This document shows, in pieces, positions 1 to 7,388 of a stretch of DNA of 40,073 nt (its first letter is position 1; each line of letters opens with the position of its first letter). The stretch covers positions 1 through 40,073 of the forward strand of contig CAYXKT010000007.1 in the NCBI GenBank assembly GCA_964465735.1, read 5' to 3'. The notes under the pieces were generated by a model. The model was not told the DNA's origin. It worked only from the letters and a program-made list of their open reading frames with translations, and searched no databases. Position numbers and translations under genes: made by a program. The DNA is from Erginobacter sp964465735 (lineage in GTDB: Bacteria > Auribacterota > Erginobacteria > Erginobacterales > Erginobacteraceae).

Positions 1-10
1 TTAGGTTTAA

Positions 11-171
11 CCTAAGTTGAGCGATTATTGCGGATGAAATGTGCTAAGATTTTGCCGGCCGACGGGTTGCGAAAACCGCAGCCATATCCAGGAGATATGG
101 CGAGGATTTTCAATATCCGTTCGGACTCAAAAGATTGGTGCAGTTCGCCGCATAGAATCGCTCAATTTAGG
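11..171. repeat. MITE-like element with inverted ends and TTTAA target duplication
   Basis: The ends are inverted copies of each other. The left arm starts CCTAAGTTGAGCGATT at 11, and the right arm ends AATCGCTCAATTTAGG at 171. Similarity continues imperfectly for about 50 bases inward. The element is flanked on both sides by TTTAA (6-10 and 172-176), as expected of a 5-bp target duplication. A perfect 7-bp hairpin (82-88 with 94-100) sits near the middle, so the whole element could fold into one long imperfect stem. It has no credible coding capacity. A second copy of the right arm ends the window at 40021-40073. Bases 1-7 match the outer end of a right arm, so another copy may have lain immediately to the left. 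Confidence 0.7.
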
Positions 172-182
172 TTTAAGCTTTC

Positions 183-211
183 TTGACACGTCAACTACTT
201 TAGTAACTTTA
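183..211 (+). promoter_or_regulatory. Candidate sigma-70 promoter for etfBA
   Basis: A perfect TTGACA at 183-188 is followed after 17 bases by ACTTTA at 206-211, which is a poor -10. It lies just outside the repeat at 11-171 and 21 bases before the etfB ATG. The -35 is convincing. The -10 is not, so this is only a candidate. Confidence 0.3.
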
Positions 212-231
212 GGCATTTTAGGCACTTGTTA

Positions 232-1017
232 ATGAAGATTATTGTCTGTCTCAAGCAGGTCCCCGACACCACTGATGTCCGGATCAATCCGGAGACCAAC
301 ACGCTGATCCGGGAAGGCGTGGAGTCGATCATCAATCCCTTCGATCTCTATGCCATTGAGGAGGCCGTTCGGATCAAGGAGAAGCACAGCGGCGAGGTGA
401 CGGTGATCAGTATGGGCCCGCCCCAGGTAGAGAGCGCCTTGCGGGAAGCTATCTCCCTCGGCGCCGACCGGGCCGTCCATCTCTGCGACCGAGCCTTTGC
501 CGGGGCCGATACCTGGGCTACCTCGTACGCTCTGGCCCGGGGGATTCGGAAGATCGGTGACTATGACCTGGTGATCTGCGGCAAGCAGGCGATCGACGGC
601 GATACCGCCCAGGTCGGACCCGGGATCGCGGTCGGTCTCGATATCCCCCAACTCACCTACATCAAGAAGATCGAGGAGATCTCTGAGGGAAAGATCCGGG
701 TCCAGCGGATGATTGAGGAGGGTTACCAGGTTCTGGAAGGGGATCTCCCCTGTCTGCTCACGGTGGTCAAGGAGATCAACGAACCTCGCCTCCCATCCCT
801 GAAAGGGAAGATGAAGGCGAAGAAGGCCGAGATCACAACCTGGACCGCCGAAGATATTGAAGCCGAGCTGAACCTGATCGGTCTTAACGGGTCTCCGACC
901 CAGGTAGTCAAGATTTTCTCTCCCCCCGTCCGGGAAGGCGGCGAGATCCTCCAGGGCGACCCCGAAGAGATCGCCGGACGGCTGGTAAGCGCGCTGGAGA
1001 AGAATAAGATTATTTAG
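232..1017 (+). CDS. etfB: Electron transfer flavoprotein subunit beta
   Basis: EtfB pairs with EtfA to form the soluble FAD-containing electron carrier that moves electrons between flavin dehydrogenases and other redox partners. The 261-residue length is normal for the family. The N-terminus (MKIIVCLKQVPD) is typical. The family signature GKQAIDGDTAQVGP at residues 117-130 contributes to the nucleotide site (AMP, or a second FAD in bifurcating ETFs). The ATG at 232 is preferred over the TTG at 226 because the family normally begins MK-I-V. There is no Shine-Dalgarno sequence; the start follows TTGTTA. etfA lies 178 bases downstream, probably cotranscribed. No acyl-CoA dehydrogenase or ETF dehydrogenase is in the window, so the redox partner is unknown. 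Whether this ETF bifurcates electrons cannot be decided by eye. Confidence 0.96.
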   Translation: MKIIVCLKQVPDTTDVRINPETNTLIREGVESIINPFDLYAIEEAVRIKEKHSGEVTVISMGPPQVESALREAISLGADRAVHLCDRAFAGADTWATSYALARGIRKIGDYDLVICGKQAIDGDTAQVGPGIAVGLDIPQLTYIKKIEEISEGKIRVQRMIEEGYQVLEGDLPCLLTVVKEINEPRLPSLKGKMKAKKAEITTWTAEDIEAELNLIGLNGSPTQVVKIFSPPVREGGEILQGDPEEIAGRLVSALEKNKII

Positions 1018-1195
1018 GGAATGGAGAATAGTAATCCGTGATCAGTAATCCGTCCAATCCGCATAATCTACGGCAAAAAAAGGGGGTGAGGCGGGGGGAG
1101 AGATTTGTGAAGATTGGTCCAGATTCGTGGATTTCAAAAGGGGGCGAGGCGGGGGATTGATTTGAGATTATCAGTGGAATAAGTGGATTAAGATT
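1018..1195. repeat. Intergenic G-rich dispersed repeat between etfB and etfA
   Basis: This 178-base spacer holds two related G-rich blocks: an A-run followed by GGGGGTGAGGCGGGGGG near 1080, and AAAAGGGGGCGAGGCGGGGG near 1136-1156. They sit among phrases such as AATCCGTGATCAGTAATCCG and ATTCGTGGATT. The same vocabulary recurs in the tandem repeat at 30198-30728. The final GTGGATTAAGATT abuts the etfA ATG. No ORF is credible here. Confidence 0.6.
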
Positions 1196-2392
1196 ATGTC
1201 CGGAATACAAGTAATAACCGAAAAGTGCGTCGGCTGTCAGCTCTGCCTGAAGTCCTGCCCCTACGGGGCGATCTCGATGGAGGAGCGGCTGGCCGTGATC
1301 GATCACGACCTCTGTACCCTCTGCGGTGCCTGTGTCGGGGCCTGTAAGTTCGACGCCATTGTCCTGCGCCGAGAGCGCCAGGGCACCGATGATCTGGATA
1401 GTTACCACGGGGTCTGGGTGGTCGCCGAGCAGAAAGCGGGGAAGATCCAGTCCGTGACCTACGAGCTTTTAGGCGCGGGTCGTTCTCTGGCCGACCAGCG
1501 CGAGGTCGAGCTGGCCGCCGTCTTGATCGGCGACCAGCTGGAAGAACTCGCCGCCGATTTGATCTCGCACGGGGCAGACCGGGTCTTTATGGCCGGCTCC
1601 CCCGCCCTGGCCGAGTTCCTTGACGAACCATACTCGCGGATCCTGGCGAGATTGATCCGGGAGGAAAAGCCGGAGATTGTCCTCACCGGGGCCACCGTCA
1701 TCGGCCGTTCCCTGATCCCCCGGGTGGCGGCCGAGATCTATACCGGTCTGACCGCTGACTGTACCGGGTTGGCGATCGACCCCGAGAGCGGTCTTCTCCA
1801 TCAGACCCGGCCGGCCTTCGGCGGGAACATTATGGCCACCATCGTCTGCGAGAATTACCGGCCCCAGATGGCCACTGTCCGTCACAAGGTGATGAAAGAG
1901 GCAGTCCCCGATCATAGCAAGAAGGGAGAGATCATCAAGGTCGAGGTGACCCCGGAAGACTGTCTCTCCCGGACCCGATTCCTGGAGACAGTCGAGGAAC
2001 TGGGTTACGCCGTGAATATCGCCGAGGCCGACATCATCGTCTCCGGCGGCCGGGGGATAAAGGGGCCGGAGAACTATAAACTTCTCCAGGAATTGGCCCA
2101 GACCCTCGGGGGGGCCGTCGGAGCTTCCCGGGCGGCGGTCGATTCCGGCTGGATACCCTATTCCCATCAGGTCGGCCAGACCGGCAAGACCGTCCAGCCC
2201 AAACTCTACATCGCCTGCGGGATTTCCGGAGCGATCCAGCACCTGGTCGGGATGCAGTCAGCGGAGACGATCATTGCCATCAACCGCGACCCCAACGCTC
2301 CCATCTTCACTGTCGCCGATTACGGGTTGGTCGGCGACCTCTTCGAAATCATCCCCGCCCTGATCAAGCGTCTGAAAGCCCGGAAGAAATAA
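1196..2392 (+). CDS. etfA: Electron transfer flavoprotein subunit alpha with N-terminal 2[4Fe-4S] ferredoxin domain
   Basis: EtfA holds the main FAD of the heterodimer. This 398-residue protein is longer than classical EtfA (about 310-330) because residues 1-60 form a ferredoxin domain. Two complete cluster motifs are visible: Cys 11/14/17/21 followed by Pro, and Cys 40/43/46/50. The ETF alpha domain begins around residue 70. The FAD-binding C-terminal half shows SGGRG near residue 282, the region ending SGWIPYSHQVGQTG, and the family signature YIACGISGAIQHLVG near 338-352. Ferredoxin-fused EtfA proteins are known in anaerobes, for example the caffeyl-CoA reductase ETF and some lactate dehydrogenase ETFs, where they take part in low-potential electron transfer. 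An anaerobic or bifurcating role here is inference. The start fits the usual position just before the first cluster. No strong Shine-Dalgarno sequence is present. Confidence 0.96.
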   Translation: MSGIQVITEKCVGCQLCLKSCPYGAISMEERLAVIDHDLCTLCGACVGACKFDAIVLRRERQGTDDLDSYHGVWVVAEQKAGKIQSVTYELLGAGRSLADQREVELAAVLIGDQLEELAADLISHGADRVFMAGSPALAEFLDEPYSRILARLIREEKPEIVLTGATVIGRSLIPRVAAEIYTGLTADCTGLAIDPESGLLHQTRPAFGGNIMATIVCENYRPQMATVRHKVMKEAVPDHSKKGEIIKVEVTPEDCLSRTRFLETVEELGYAVNIAEADIIVSGGRGIKGPENYKLLQELAQTLGGAVGASRAAVDSGWIPYSHQVGQTGKTVQPKLYIACGISGAIQHLVGMQSAETIIAINRDPNAPIFTVADYGLVGDLFEIIPALIKRLKARKK

Positions 2393-2738
2393 TCAGGTAT
2401 TTTCTTAATCCTGTATCTTCGGAACAACAACTATAATTCGATCCTTTTCGATTAATCCGGATGTCGGCCAGAGCAGCACATTGGCTGTCTGTGCCGCCTT
2501 ACTTGTTGCCTGGACTGTAGCGCTTTAGCCGTCTAAAAACGTGGCTATCAGCACCACCATTGATTATCATCGCGATCCGGCTTCAGACGAAAGACTGAAG
2601 ACGGAGAAGCAATCTCAACCTGGAGATTGCTCCGTCACTTCGTTCCTGGCAATGACAATTGCAGGCTGATAAAACAGTAGAAACATTTATCGAGCTAAAG
2701 TGTTACGAATTTTAAACTTTAAACCTTAACCTCTCCCA
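2393..2738. other. Gene-free spacer with a degenerate palindromic repeat
   Basis: No credible ORF. A stem-loop lies at 2601-2634, pairing GCAATCTC (2609-2616) with GAGATTGC (2623-2630), extended by ACGGAG/CTCCGT with a two-base bulge. The sequence that follows, to about 2655, reads CACTTCGTTCCTGGCAATGACA. This is a degraded copy of the repeat at 30091-30169. I see no convincing promoter for the downstream gene. Confidence 0.55.
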
Positions 2739-4673
2739 ATGTACATCCTCGGTATCTCCGCCTTTTATCACGACGCCGCCGCCGCCCTGGTCAGGGATGG
2801 CGAGATCATCGCCGCTGCCCAGGAGGAACGATTTTCCCGGATCAAGCACGATCTCGACTTTCCCCGGCAGGCGATTGATTATTGTCTGAAAGAAGCGGGG
2901 ATCACGATGGCCGAAGTCGAGTATGTCGGTTTCTACGACAAGCCGATGCTGAAGTTCGAGAGGATCCTCGAGACTTACCTCTCTTACGCCCCCAAAGGGA
3001 TCAAATCCTTTCTCCAGGCGATGCCGATCTGGCTGAAACAGAAGCTTCATATCCGGGATATATTGAGCAAGGAACTGAATTTTTCGGGGAAGATCATCTT
3101 CCCCGAGCATCACGAGTCCCACGCCGCTGCCGCCTTCTTTCCCTCCCCCTTTCCGGAAGCGGCATTTCTGACCGTGGACGGGGTCGGCGAGTGGACCACC
3201 ACCAGTTATGGGGTGGGCCGGGATAACCGGGTGGAGATTTGCTCCAGCATCCGTTTCCCCCATTCCCTGGGTCTGCTCTATGCCGCCTTCACTTACTACT
3301 GCGGCTTCAAGGTCAACTCCGGGGAGTACAAGCTGATGGGTTTAGCCCCGTACGGCGAACCGAAGTACGTTGATCTGATCAAGAAAAACCTGATCGATAT
3401 CAAGGATGACGGGTCTTTCCGTCTCAATCTCGATTACTTCAAATATCCGGTAGGTTTGAAGATGGTGGGGAAGAAGTTCAGCCGTCTCTTCGGTCATCCC
3501 CCCCAGCGGCCGGAAGCGACGATGACCCAGTTCTATATGGACTGCGCCCGTTCCATCCAGGAAGTGACTGAGGAGTGCCTGTTGAAGATGGCCCGCCATA
3601 TCCATCGGGAGACCGGGATGAAGAACCTCTGCCTGGCCGGTGGGGTGGCGTTGAATTGCGTCGCCAACGGCCGGCTCCTCAGAGAGGGGCCTTTCCAGGA
3701 GGTCTGGATTCAGCCCGCCGCCAGCGATGCCGGCGGAGCGCTGGGGGTGGCCCTCTTTGTCTGGCATCAGTACCTGTCCAACGAGCGGAAGGTGGTTTTA
3801 GGTCAGGACTCCCAGAAAGGTTCCTATCTCGGCCCGGCTTTTGACAACCCGCAGATCGAGAGCTTCCTGAAGGAGATCAAGGCTGATTACGAGTTTGTCC
3901 CCGACAGAGATCTCTCGGAGCGGGTGGCCGATTTAATTATCGAGCAGAATGTGATCGGTTGGTTCCAGGGGCGGATGGAGTTTGGTCCCCGGTCGTTGGG
4001 GGCTCGTTCAATTATCGGCGATGCCCGCTCTCCGGAGATGCAGTCGATTATGAACCTGAAGATCAAGTTCCGGGAATCCTTCCGGCCCTTTGCCCCGGCG
4101 ATTTTAAGAGAACGGGTGGCCGATTTCTTCGAAACCGACGCCGCCAGCCCCTATATGCTTTTAGTCACCAATCTCCTCCCGGAAAAACGGACCCCACCGC
4201 CTACCCCGGAAGAGGTCAAGGGGTTGCTAAAAGAGCAGAAAGAGTTGCTGAAGAAAGAGGTCAGGGAATTAAAAGAGCTCAACCGGATTGACGACGCGAA
4301 GAGAGCTGAAAAGCAGCTGGAGAACGAGGACTACCTCCGGTTCCGGGCTATTATCCATCAGGTCCGTTCCGAGGTTCCGGCGATCACTCACGTCGATTAT
4401 TCCGCCCGCCTCCAGACCGTTGTCCGAGAGAACAACCCATTATACTACGACATTATCAAAGACGTGGATGAAAAGACCGGGTGCCCGATCATCGTCAACA
4501 CTTCTTTTAATGTCCGAGGTGAACCGATTGTCTGCACCCCGGAAGAAGCCTTCCGCTGTTTTATGCGGACCAAGATGGATTATCTGATCCTGGGAAATTA
4601 TATCCTCGACAAGAAGAAGCAGGAGCAATGGCAGGAAGAGTTCGACTGGATGGAGGAGTTTACCCTTGATTGA
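2739..4673 (+). CDS. Carbamoyltransferase, NodU/CmcH/TobZ family
   Basis: Members transfer a carbamoyl group from carbamoyl phosphate, via a carbamoyl-adenylate, to a hydroxyl on a sugar or secondary metabolite. The 644 residues match the two-domain family. The N-terminal Kae1-like domain starts MYILGISAFYHDAAAALV and contains EHHESHAA (123-130), the metal-binding histidine motif, followed by TVDGVGEW (145-152). GLAPYGEP is at 201-208 and LAGGVALNC at 299-307. The C-terminal YrdC-like domain has GWFQGRMEFGPRSLGARS (407-424) and NTSFNVRGEP (587-596). A charged, probably helical insert occupies about 485-530. The start codon overlaps nothing and lacks a Shine-Dalgarno sequence. The next two small membrane genes form a recurrent trio with it, so a carbamoylated surface glycan is a likely product. 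The exact acceptor is unknown. Confidence 0.95.
   Translation: MYILGISAFYHDAAAALVRDGEIIAAAQEERFSRIKHDLDFPRQAIDYCLKEAGITMAEVEYVGFYDKPMLKFERILETYLSYAPKGIKSFLQAMPIWLKQKLHIRDILSKELNFSGKIIFPEHHESHAAAAFFPSPFPEAAFLTVDGVGEWTTTSYGVGRDNRVEICSSIRFPHSLGLLYAAFTYYCGFKVNSGEYKLMGLAPYGEPKYVDLIKKNLIDIKDDGSFRLNLDYFKYPVGLKMVGKKFSRLFGHPPQRPEATMTQFYMDCARSIQEVTEECLLKMARHIHRETGMKNLCLAGGVALNCVANGRLLREGPFQEVWIQPAASDAGGALGVALFVWHQYLSNERKVVLGQDSQKGSYLGPAFDNPQIESFLKEIKADYEFVPDRDLSERVADLIIEQNVIGWFQGRMEFGPRSLGARSIIGDARSPEMQSIMNLKIKFRESFRPFAPAILRERVADFFETDAASPYMLLVTNLLPEKRTPPPTPEEVKGLLKEQKELLKKEVRELKELNRIDDAKRAEKQLENEDYLRFRAIIHQVRSEVPAITHVDYSARLQTVVRENNPLYYDIIKDVDEKTGCPIIVNTSFNVRGEPIVCTPEEAFRCFMRTKMDYLILGNYILDKKKQEQWQEEFDWMEEFTLD
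4652..4658 (+). promoter_or_regulatory. Shine-Dalgarno site supporting a TTG start
   Basis: GGAGGAG lies seven bases upstream of the TTG at 4666, inside the 3' end of the carbamoyltransferase gene. It decides the start of the overlapping SxtJ-like gene and is one of the few strong ribosome sites in the window. Confidence 0.7.
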
Positions 4674-5082
4674 TTTCGGCTTTACGACCGGTCAGAAAGA
4701 GATCCGGCTTTTCTCCCGGATCCTCCCCGCGGCTCTGTTGGTCTGGGCGACGATCTTAGGTTTCGCCCATCACTGGAGCGGGAATTCGGAATGGATCCTC
4801 TGCGGGATCGCCGTGGTCCTCTTCTCCTGGGGGACGATCTCTCCTTCTACCCTCCGCCCGGTCTATGTCGGCTGGATGTATTTCACCCGGGTGTTCGCCT
4901 TCCTCCTTACCACCTTGGTCTTGGGACTGGTCTTCTACATCGGGGTTACCGGGGTCGGACTTCTGATGCGGTTGCTGGGGAAGAACCCTCTGGACCGGAA
5001 ACTCGACCGTTCCGCTGCCACCTACTGGATCAAGCGGCCGCCCTACGAATTCAAACCGGGAAATTACGAGCGGCAGTTCTAA
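4666..5082 (+). CDS. SxtJ-like small membrane protein
   Basis: This 138-residue protein starts with TTG and overlaps the carbamoyltransferase by 8 bases, so the two are translationally coupled. It has hydrophobic segments at about residues 19-37, 43-58 and 75-103, followed by a polar, basic tail with a YWIKRPP motif and ending near NYERQF. This pattern, and its place immediately after a NodU-type carbamoyltransferase, match the SxtJ family, named from saxitoxin clusters and widespread beside carbamoyltransferases. The biochemical role of SxtJ is not established. A membrane scaffold or partner of the carbamoyltransferase is a reasonable guess from linkage alone. Confidence 0.8.
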   Translation: MIDFGFTTGQKEIRLFSRILPAALLVWATILGFAHHWSGNSEWILCGIAVVLFSWGTISPSTLRPVYVGWMYFTRVFAFLLTTLVLGLVFYIGVTGVGLLMRLLGKNPLDRKLDRSAATYWIKRPPYEFKPGNYERQF

Positions 5083-5120
5083 TAGATTTTCGCAAGCAAA
5101 ATAGGGAGCTGATTGATATA

Positions 5121-5276
5121 ATGAATACAGGCATCTTGAAAGAACTCTGGGATTTTCTTCGGGTAAGGAAGAAGTGGTGGTTACTGCCGATTATCCTCCT
5201 CCTCCTCCTGCTCGGCGTGCTGATCTTCCTGACCAGCAACCCGGTAACTTCACCCTTTATCTATACCCTATTTTAA
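5121..5276 (+). CDS. DUF5989-like 51-residue membrane peptide
   Basis: This short gene has an N-terminal amphipathic stretch (KELWDFLRVRKKWW), one strongly hydrophobic segment (about residues 21-37) and a conserved-looking end SPFIYTLF. That is the standard form of the DUF5989 family, tiny single-pass proteins that follow NodU and SxtJ genes. The start at 5121 is chosen because the family begins a few residues before the KELW motif. A weak AGGGAG lies about 12 bases upstream. The gap from the SxtJ-like gene is 38 bases, consistent with one transcript that ends at the terminator at 5308-5354. The function is unknown. Confidence 0.8.
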   Translation: MNTGILKELWDFLRVRKKWWLLPIILLLLLLGVLIFLTSNPVTSPFIYTLF

Positions 5277-5307
5277 AACCTGTTCCCAGGCTGTTTGAGA
5301 ATAGGGG

Positions 5308-5354
5308 AAACGGATCGGCCCGGGAATTTTAAATTATCCGGGCGGATCCGTTTT
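5308..5354 (+). terminator. Rho-independent terminator of the carbamoyltransferase operon
   Basis: AAACGGATCGGCCCGGG (5308-5324) pairs with CCGGGCGGATCCGTTTT (5338-5354) with a one-base offset. The loop is AT-rich and the right arm ends in a T-run. It lies 32 bases after the DUF5989-like stop. Confidence 0.75.
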
Positions 5355-5393
5355 CTGGCTTCCGGCATCTCTTTTTACAGCCGGTACCCCCCC

Positions 5394-5422
5394 CGGCATC
5401 AAACTAAGGCACCTTGATGCCG
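5394..5422. repeat. Isolated perfect 9-bp stem-loop
   Basis: CGGCATCAA (5394-5402) pairs perfectly with TTGATGCCG (5414-5422) around an 11-base loop. No T-run follows, so it is probably not a terminator. It lies in the 423-base gap before rpsU, which otherwise holds only the terminator at 5308-5354 and the rpsU promoter and leader. Confidence 0.4.
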
Positions 5423-5580
5423 AAATCCGGCAGTGAAAAGGGCACCTGAACTATTACTCCATTACGAAAGCACTCCGGTTGTTTCTTCAGGAGATTTCGA
5501 CACTAAATCCATCAGCATCCTCATCCGCCCGGTATTCCCGTCCCGTCCCATCCAGTAAACGACGCGACACAGAAGTATGA

Positions 5581-5609
5581 TTGACAATCCAGGCCCATTA
5601 AACTATAAC
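5581..5609 (+). promoter_or_regulatory. Sigma-70 promoter of rpsU
   Basis: TTGACA at 5581-5586, a 17-base spacer, then TATAAC at 5604-5609. This matches the consensus at 11 of 12 positions with ideal spacing. Transcription would start near 5616, leaving a leader of about 85 bases. The leader contains a GTAGC/GCTAC stem and the phrase GGATGAATAAGTTT, which resembles the units at 37853-38100. Confidence 0.7.
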
Positions 5610-5699
5610 AAGATAGTGTCCTGTAGCTTTTTTAGACCCTCGCGGCCTGATGCTACGGATGAATAAGTTTAAAAGATAAATTCGAGGGGGTGAGAATAG

Positions 5700-5885
5700 G
5701 TGCCTAAAGTAGTCTTGAAACAGAACGAGTCAGTTGATCGTGCTCTGCGGCGGCTGAAGAAGAAGATGGACAAGGAAGGTATTATCAAGCAGCTGAAGAA
5801 ACATCGTCACTACGAGAAGCCAAGCGACAAACGTCGGCGTATTATGAAGCGCCCCCGGACGTCAATGACCAGTCCGCGGTATTGA
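5700..5885 (+). CDS. rpsU: 30S ribosomal protein S21
   Basis: S21 is a small basic protein of the 30S platform, near the anti-Shine-Dalgarno end of 16S rRNA, and helps initiation. The 61-residue product has the family start (MPKVVLKQNESVDRALRRLK), a central KHRHYEKPS motif and a Lys/Arg-rich tail. The start is GTG, supported by GGGGGTGA at 5686-5693 with six bases to the start. This is the best Shine-Dalgarno match in the window. The gene stands alone, with its own promoter and a strong terminator immediately downstream. Confidence 0.95.
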   Translation: MPKVVLKQNESVDRALRRLKKKMDKEGIIKQLKKHRHYEKPSDKRRRIMKRPRTSMTSPRY

Positions 5886-5902
5886 TCTGTGAGAAACAGT
5901 CT

Positions 5903-5957
5903 GACCCGCGGCCGCCGAAGAAAGGCATATTTCCGGCGGTCGCGGGTCTTTCATTTT
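5903..5957 (+). terminator. Rho-independent terminator of rpsU
   Basis: GACCCGCGGCCGCCG (5903-5917) pairs with CGGCGGTCGCGGGTC (5934-5948) over 15 bases with one G-U pair, followed by TTTCATTTT. It starts 18 bases after the rpsU stop. Confidence 0.85.
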
Positions 5958-5994
5958 GCTCCCCCTCCGTTATGTCCAAGTTCTGTAAAAAAAT

Positions 5995-6076
5995 AACCAC
6001 AGAGGACACAAAGAGTCTTGAAATAGAAGGGATTAAATAAAAGGACTTTTTCTCCCCCTCAATGTCCTCTGTGGTT
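5995..6076. repeat. Palindromic repeat with CCACAGAGGACA arms
   Basis: AACCACAGAGGACA (5995-6008) has its exact inverse, TGTCCTCTGTGGTT, at 6063-6076. The AT-rich centre includes a T-run. This repeat wording is widespread between genes of many uncultured bacteria. It occupies most of the space between rpsU and the next gene. Confidence 0.7.
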
Positions 6077-6158
6077 TCATTCTTTTTCGAAAAATTATGA
6101 CAGTACCTATGTCCGGGTAAACAGGCAAATTCATCACTCCACCACCCCATTTCCCCAA

Positions 6159-7115
6159 ATGTTCTCAATCTCCACAGTCTGGAACGCCTGGCGGCACCGC
6201 ACCGCCACCGAGATGGTGGAGGAACTGCGGAAAATGGGTTTCTCTTCACTGGAACTGAGTTTCGGGATGCCGGAGAAGATGGTGAACGAGATTGCCGGTC
6301 TGGTCCGCGATGGCCGGATCTCAGTCTCCAGCCTTCATAATTATTGCCCGGCGCCCCTGCTTCCCGAGGGGATGAAACTCTCCCATAGCGCTCTGCCGTT
6401 CAGCAATCTCGATGAGCGGCTGCGCCGCTGGGCGGTCCGTCAGACCATCCGGACCATCGAAACCGCCGCCGCGCTGAAAGCCCGGGCGGTAGTTCTGCAT
6501 ATGGGCCGGGTGGAGATCCGGCCGCTCAGTCCCCGCCTGATCGCCCTGCTGGAAAACAACCAGTCGGATACGGGCCGATACCGGCGACTTTCCGAGAAGA
6601 TCCGCCGCCGCCGGGAGGCGGCCAAGGGCCCCTACCTGGAGAGATCGCTCCGGAGTCTGCGGGAAATGGCCGGCCCGGCCCAGGAACTGGGGATCAAGCT
6701 GGGGATCGAGAACCGTTATTATCCAGAAGAGATCCCCTCTCTCGACGAGATCGGGGAACTGATCGCGGCGGCGGCCTCGCCGGCAGTCGGTTTCTGGTAC
6801 GATCTCGGCCACGCGGCGGTCAAGGGGAACCTGGGCTGGGAAGATCCGGGGGAGTATTTAAAGCGCTACGAAAAGCACCTGGTCGGTCTCCACATCCACG
6901 ATGTCATCCAGAGTCGGGATCATAAGGCCCCCCGGGAAGGGGATCTTGATTACACACCGTTTCGGGGGATATTTAAGCGAAAGGATATCTGCCGGGTCTT
7001 CGAAGTCCACCCGATGGCCACCCCCGATGAAGTTAAGGCCGGGGCGGCTTTCATAGAAAATCTTGGAGGGGAGAGCGGGGAGGAGGGAGGAATTATCCCA
7101 CCGGCTCAGAAATAG
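6159..7115 (+). CDS. Sugar phosphate isomerase/epimerase-like TIM barrel protein
   Basis: This 318-residue protein belongs to the xylose isomerase-like / AP endonuclease 2 TIM barrel superfamily. The N-terminal strand FSISTVWNAW and GFSSLELS (residues 27-34) are typical. Likely metal-binding positions are Glu184 (LGIENR), Asp215 and His218 (YDLGHA), His245 and His247 (LHIHD) and Glu282 (FEVHP). An arginine-rich stretch at about 140-155 is unusual. The substrate cannot be read from sequence; relatives isomerise or epimerise sugars, inositols or hydroxypyruvate. No Shine-Dalgarno sequence precedes the ATG. A terminator follows, so it is probably monocistronic. Endonuclease IV is unlikely, because that enzyme's full set of nine metal ligands is not evident. 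Confidence 0.85.
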   Translation: MFSISTVWNAWRHRTATEMVEELRKMGFSSLELSFGMPEKMVNEIAGLVRDGRISVSSLHNYCPAPLLPEGMKLSHSALPFSNLDERLRRWAVRQTIRTIETAAALKARAVVLHMGRVEIRPLSPRLIALLENNQSDTGRYRRLSEKIRRRREAAKGPYLERSLRSLREMAGPAQELGIKLGIENRYYPEEIPSLDEIGELIAAAASPAVGFWYDLGHAAVKGNLGWEDPGEYLKRYEKHLVGLHIHDVIQSRDHKAPREGDLDYTPFRGIFKRKDICRVFEVHPMATPDEVKAGAAFIENLGGESGEEGGIIPPAQK

Positions 7116-7135
7116 ACCATATTCGGATTTTCGGT

Positions 7136-7165
7136 GCCACCCCCTGCAGGGTGGCTGTTTTCTTT
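7136..7165 (+). terminator. Terminator after the TIM barrel gene
   Basis: GCCACCC (7136-7142) pairs with GGGTGGC (7149-7155) around a six-base loop, followed by TGTTTTCTTT. It lies 20 bases past the stop at 7115. Confidence 0.75.
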
Positions 7166-7266
7166 GATCGGTAGTCCGTGGGAACAAGAGGAAAAGGATA
7201 ATCAAAGTCCCCGTAGCAGTGGGCGACACTTATCGGGATGCCCGGCAGGAAATATGAGAAAAGGAG

Positions 7267-7287
7267 AAATACCCTGCTGGGGTATTT
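7267..7287 (-). terminator. Candidate terminator for the minus-strand gene at 7389
   Basis: AAATACCC (7267-7274) pairs perfectly with GGGTATTT (7280-7287) around a five-base loop. On the minus strand it is followed by CTCCTTTTCTC, T-rich enough for weak termination. The rest of 7166-7388 shows nothing I can identify. Confidence 0.4.
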
Positions 7288-7388
7288 GCCCGCCGAGTAA
7301 ATCAGCCGATCGAGATGAGTCGGCGTCCGACCTGTCCGGCACAACCCCGGCAAAGGCGGAACACCGTCATAACGATGAACTGATCTGC

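Noticed and set aside
41..232. A 63-codon open frame at the left end.
   Set aside because: It is mostly the MITE-like element read through, and its end overlaps the etfB start.
6159..7115. Endonuclease IV (DNA repair) identity for the TIM barrel protein.
   Set aside because: It shares the fold, but the full set of endonuclease IV metal ligands is not apparent. The IENR, YDLGHA and HIHD motifs fit the sugar isomerase/epimerase group better.
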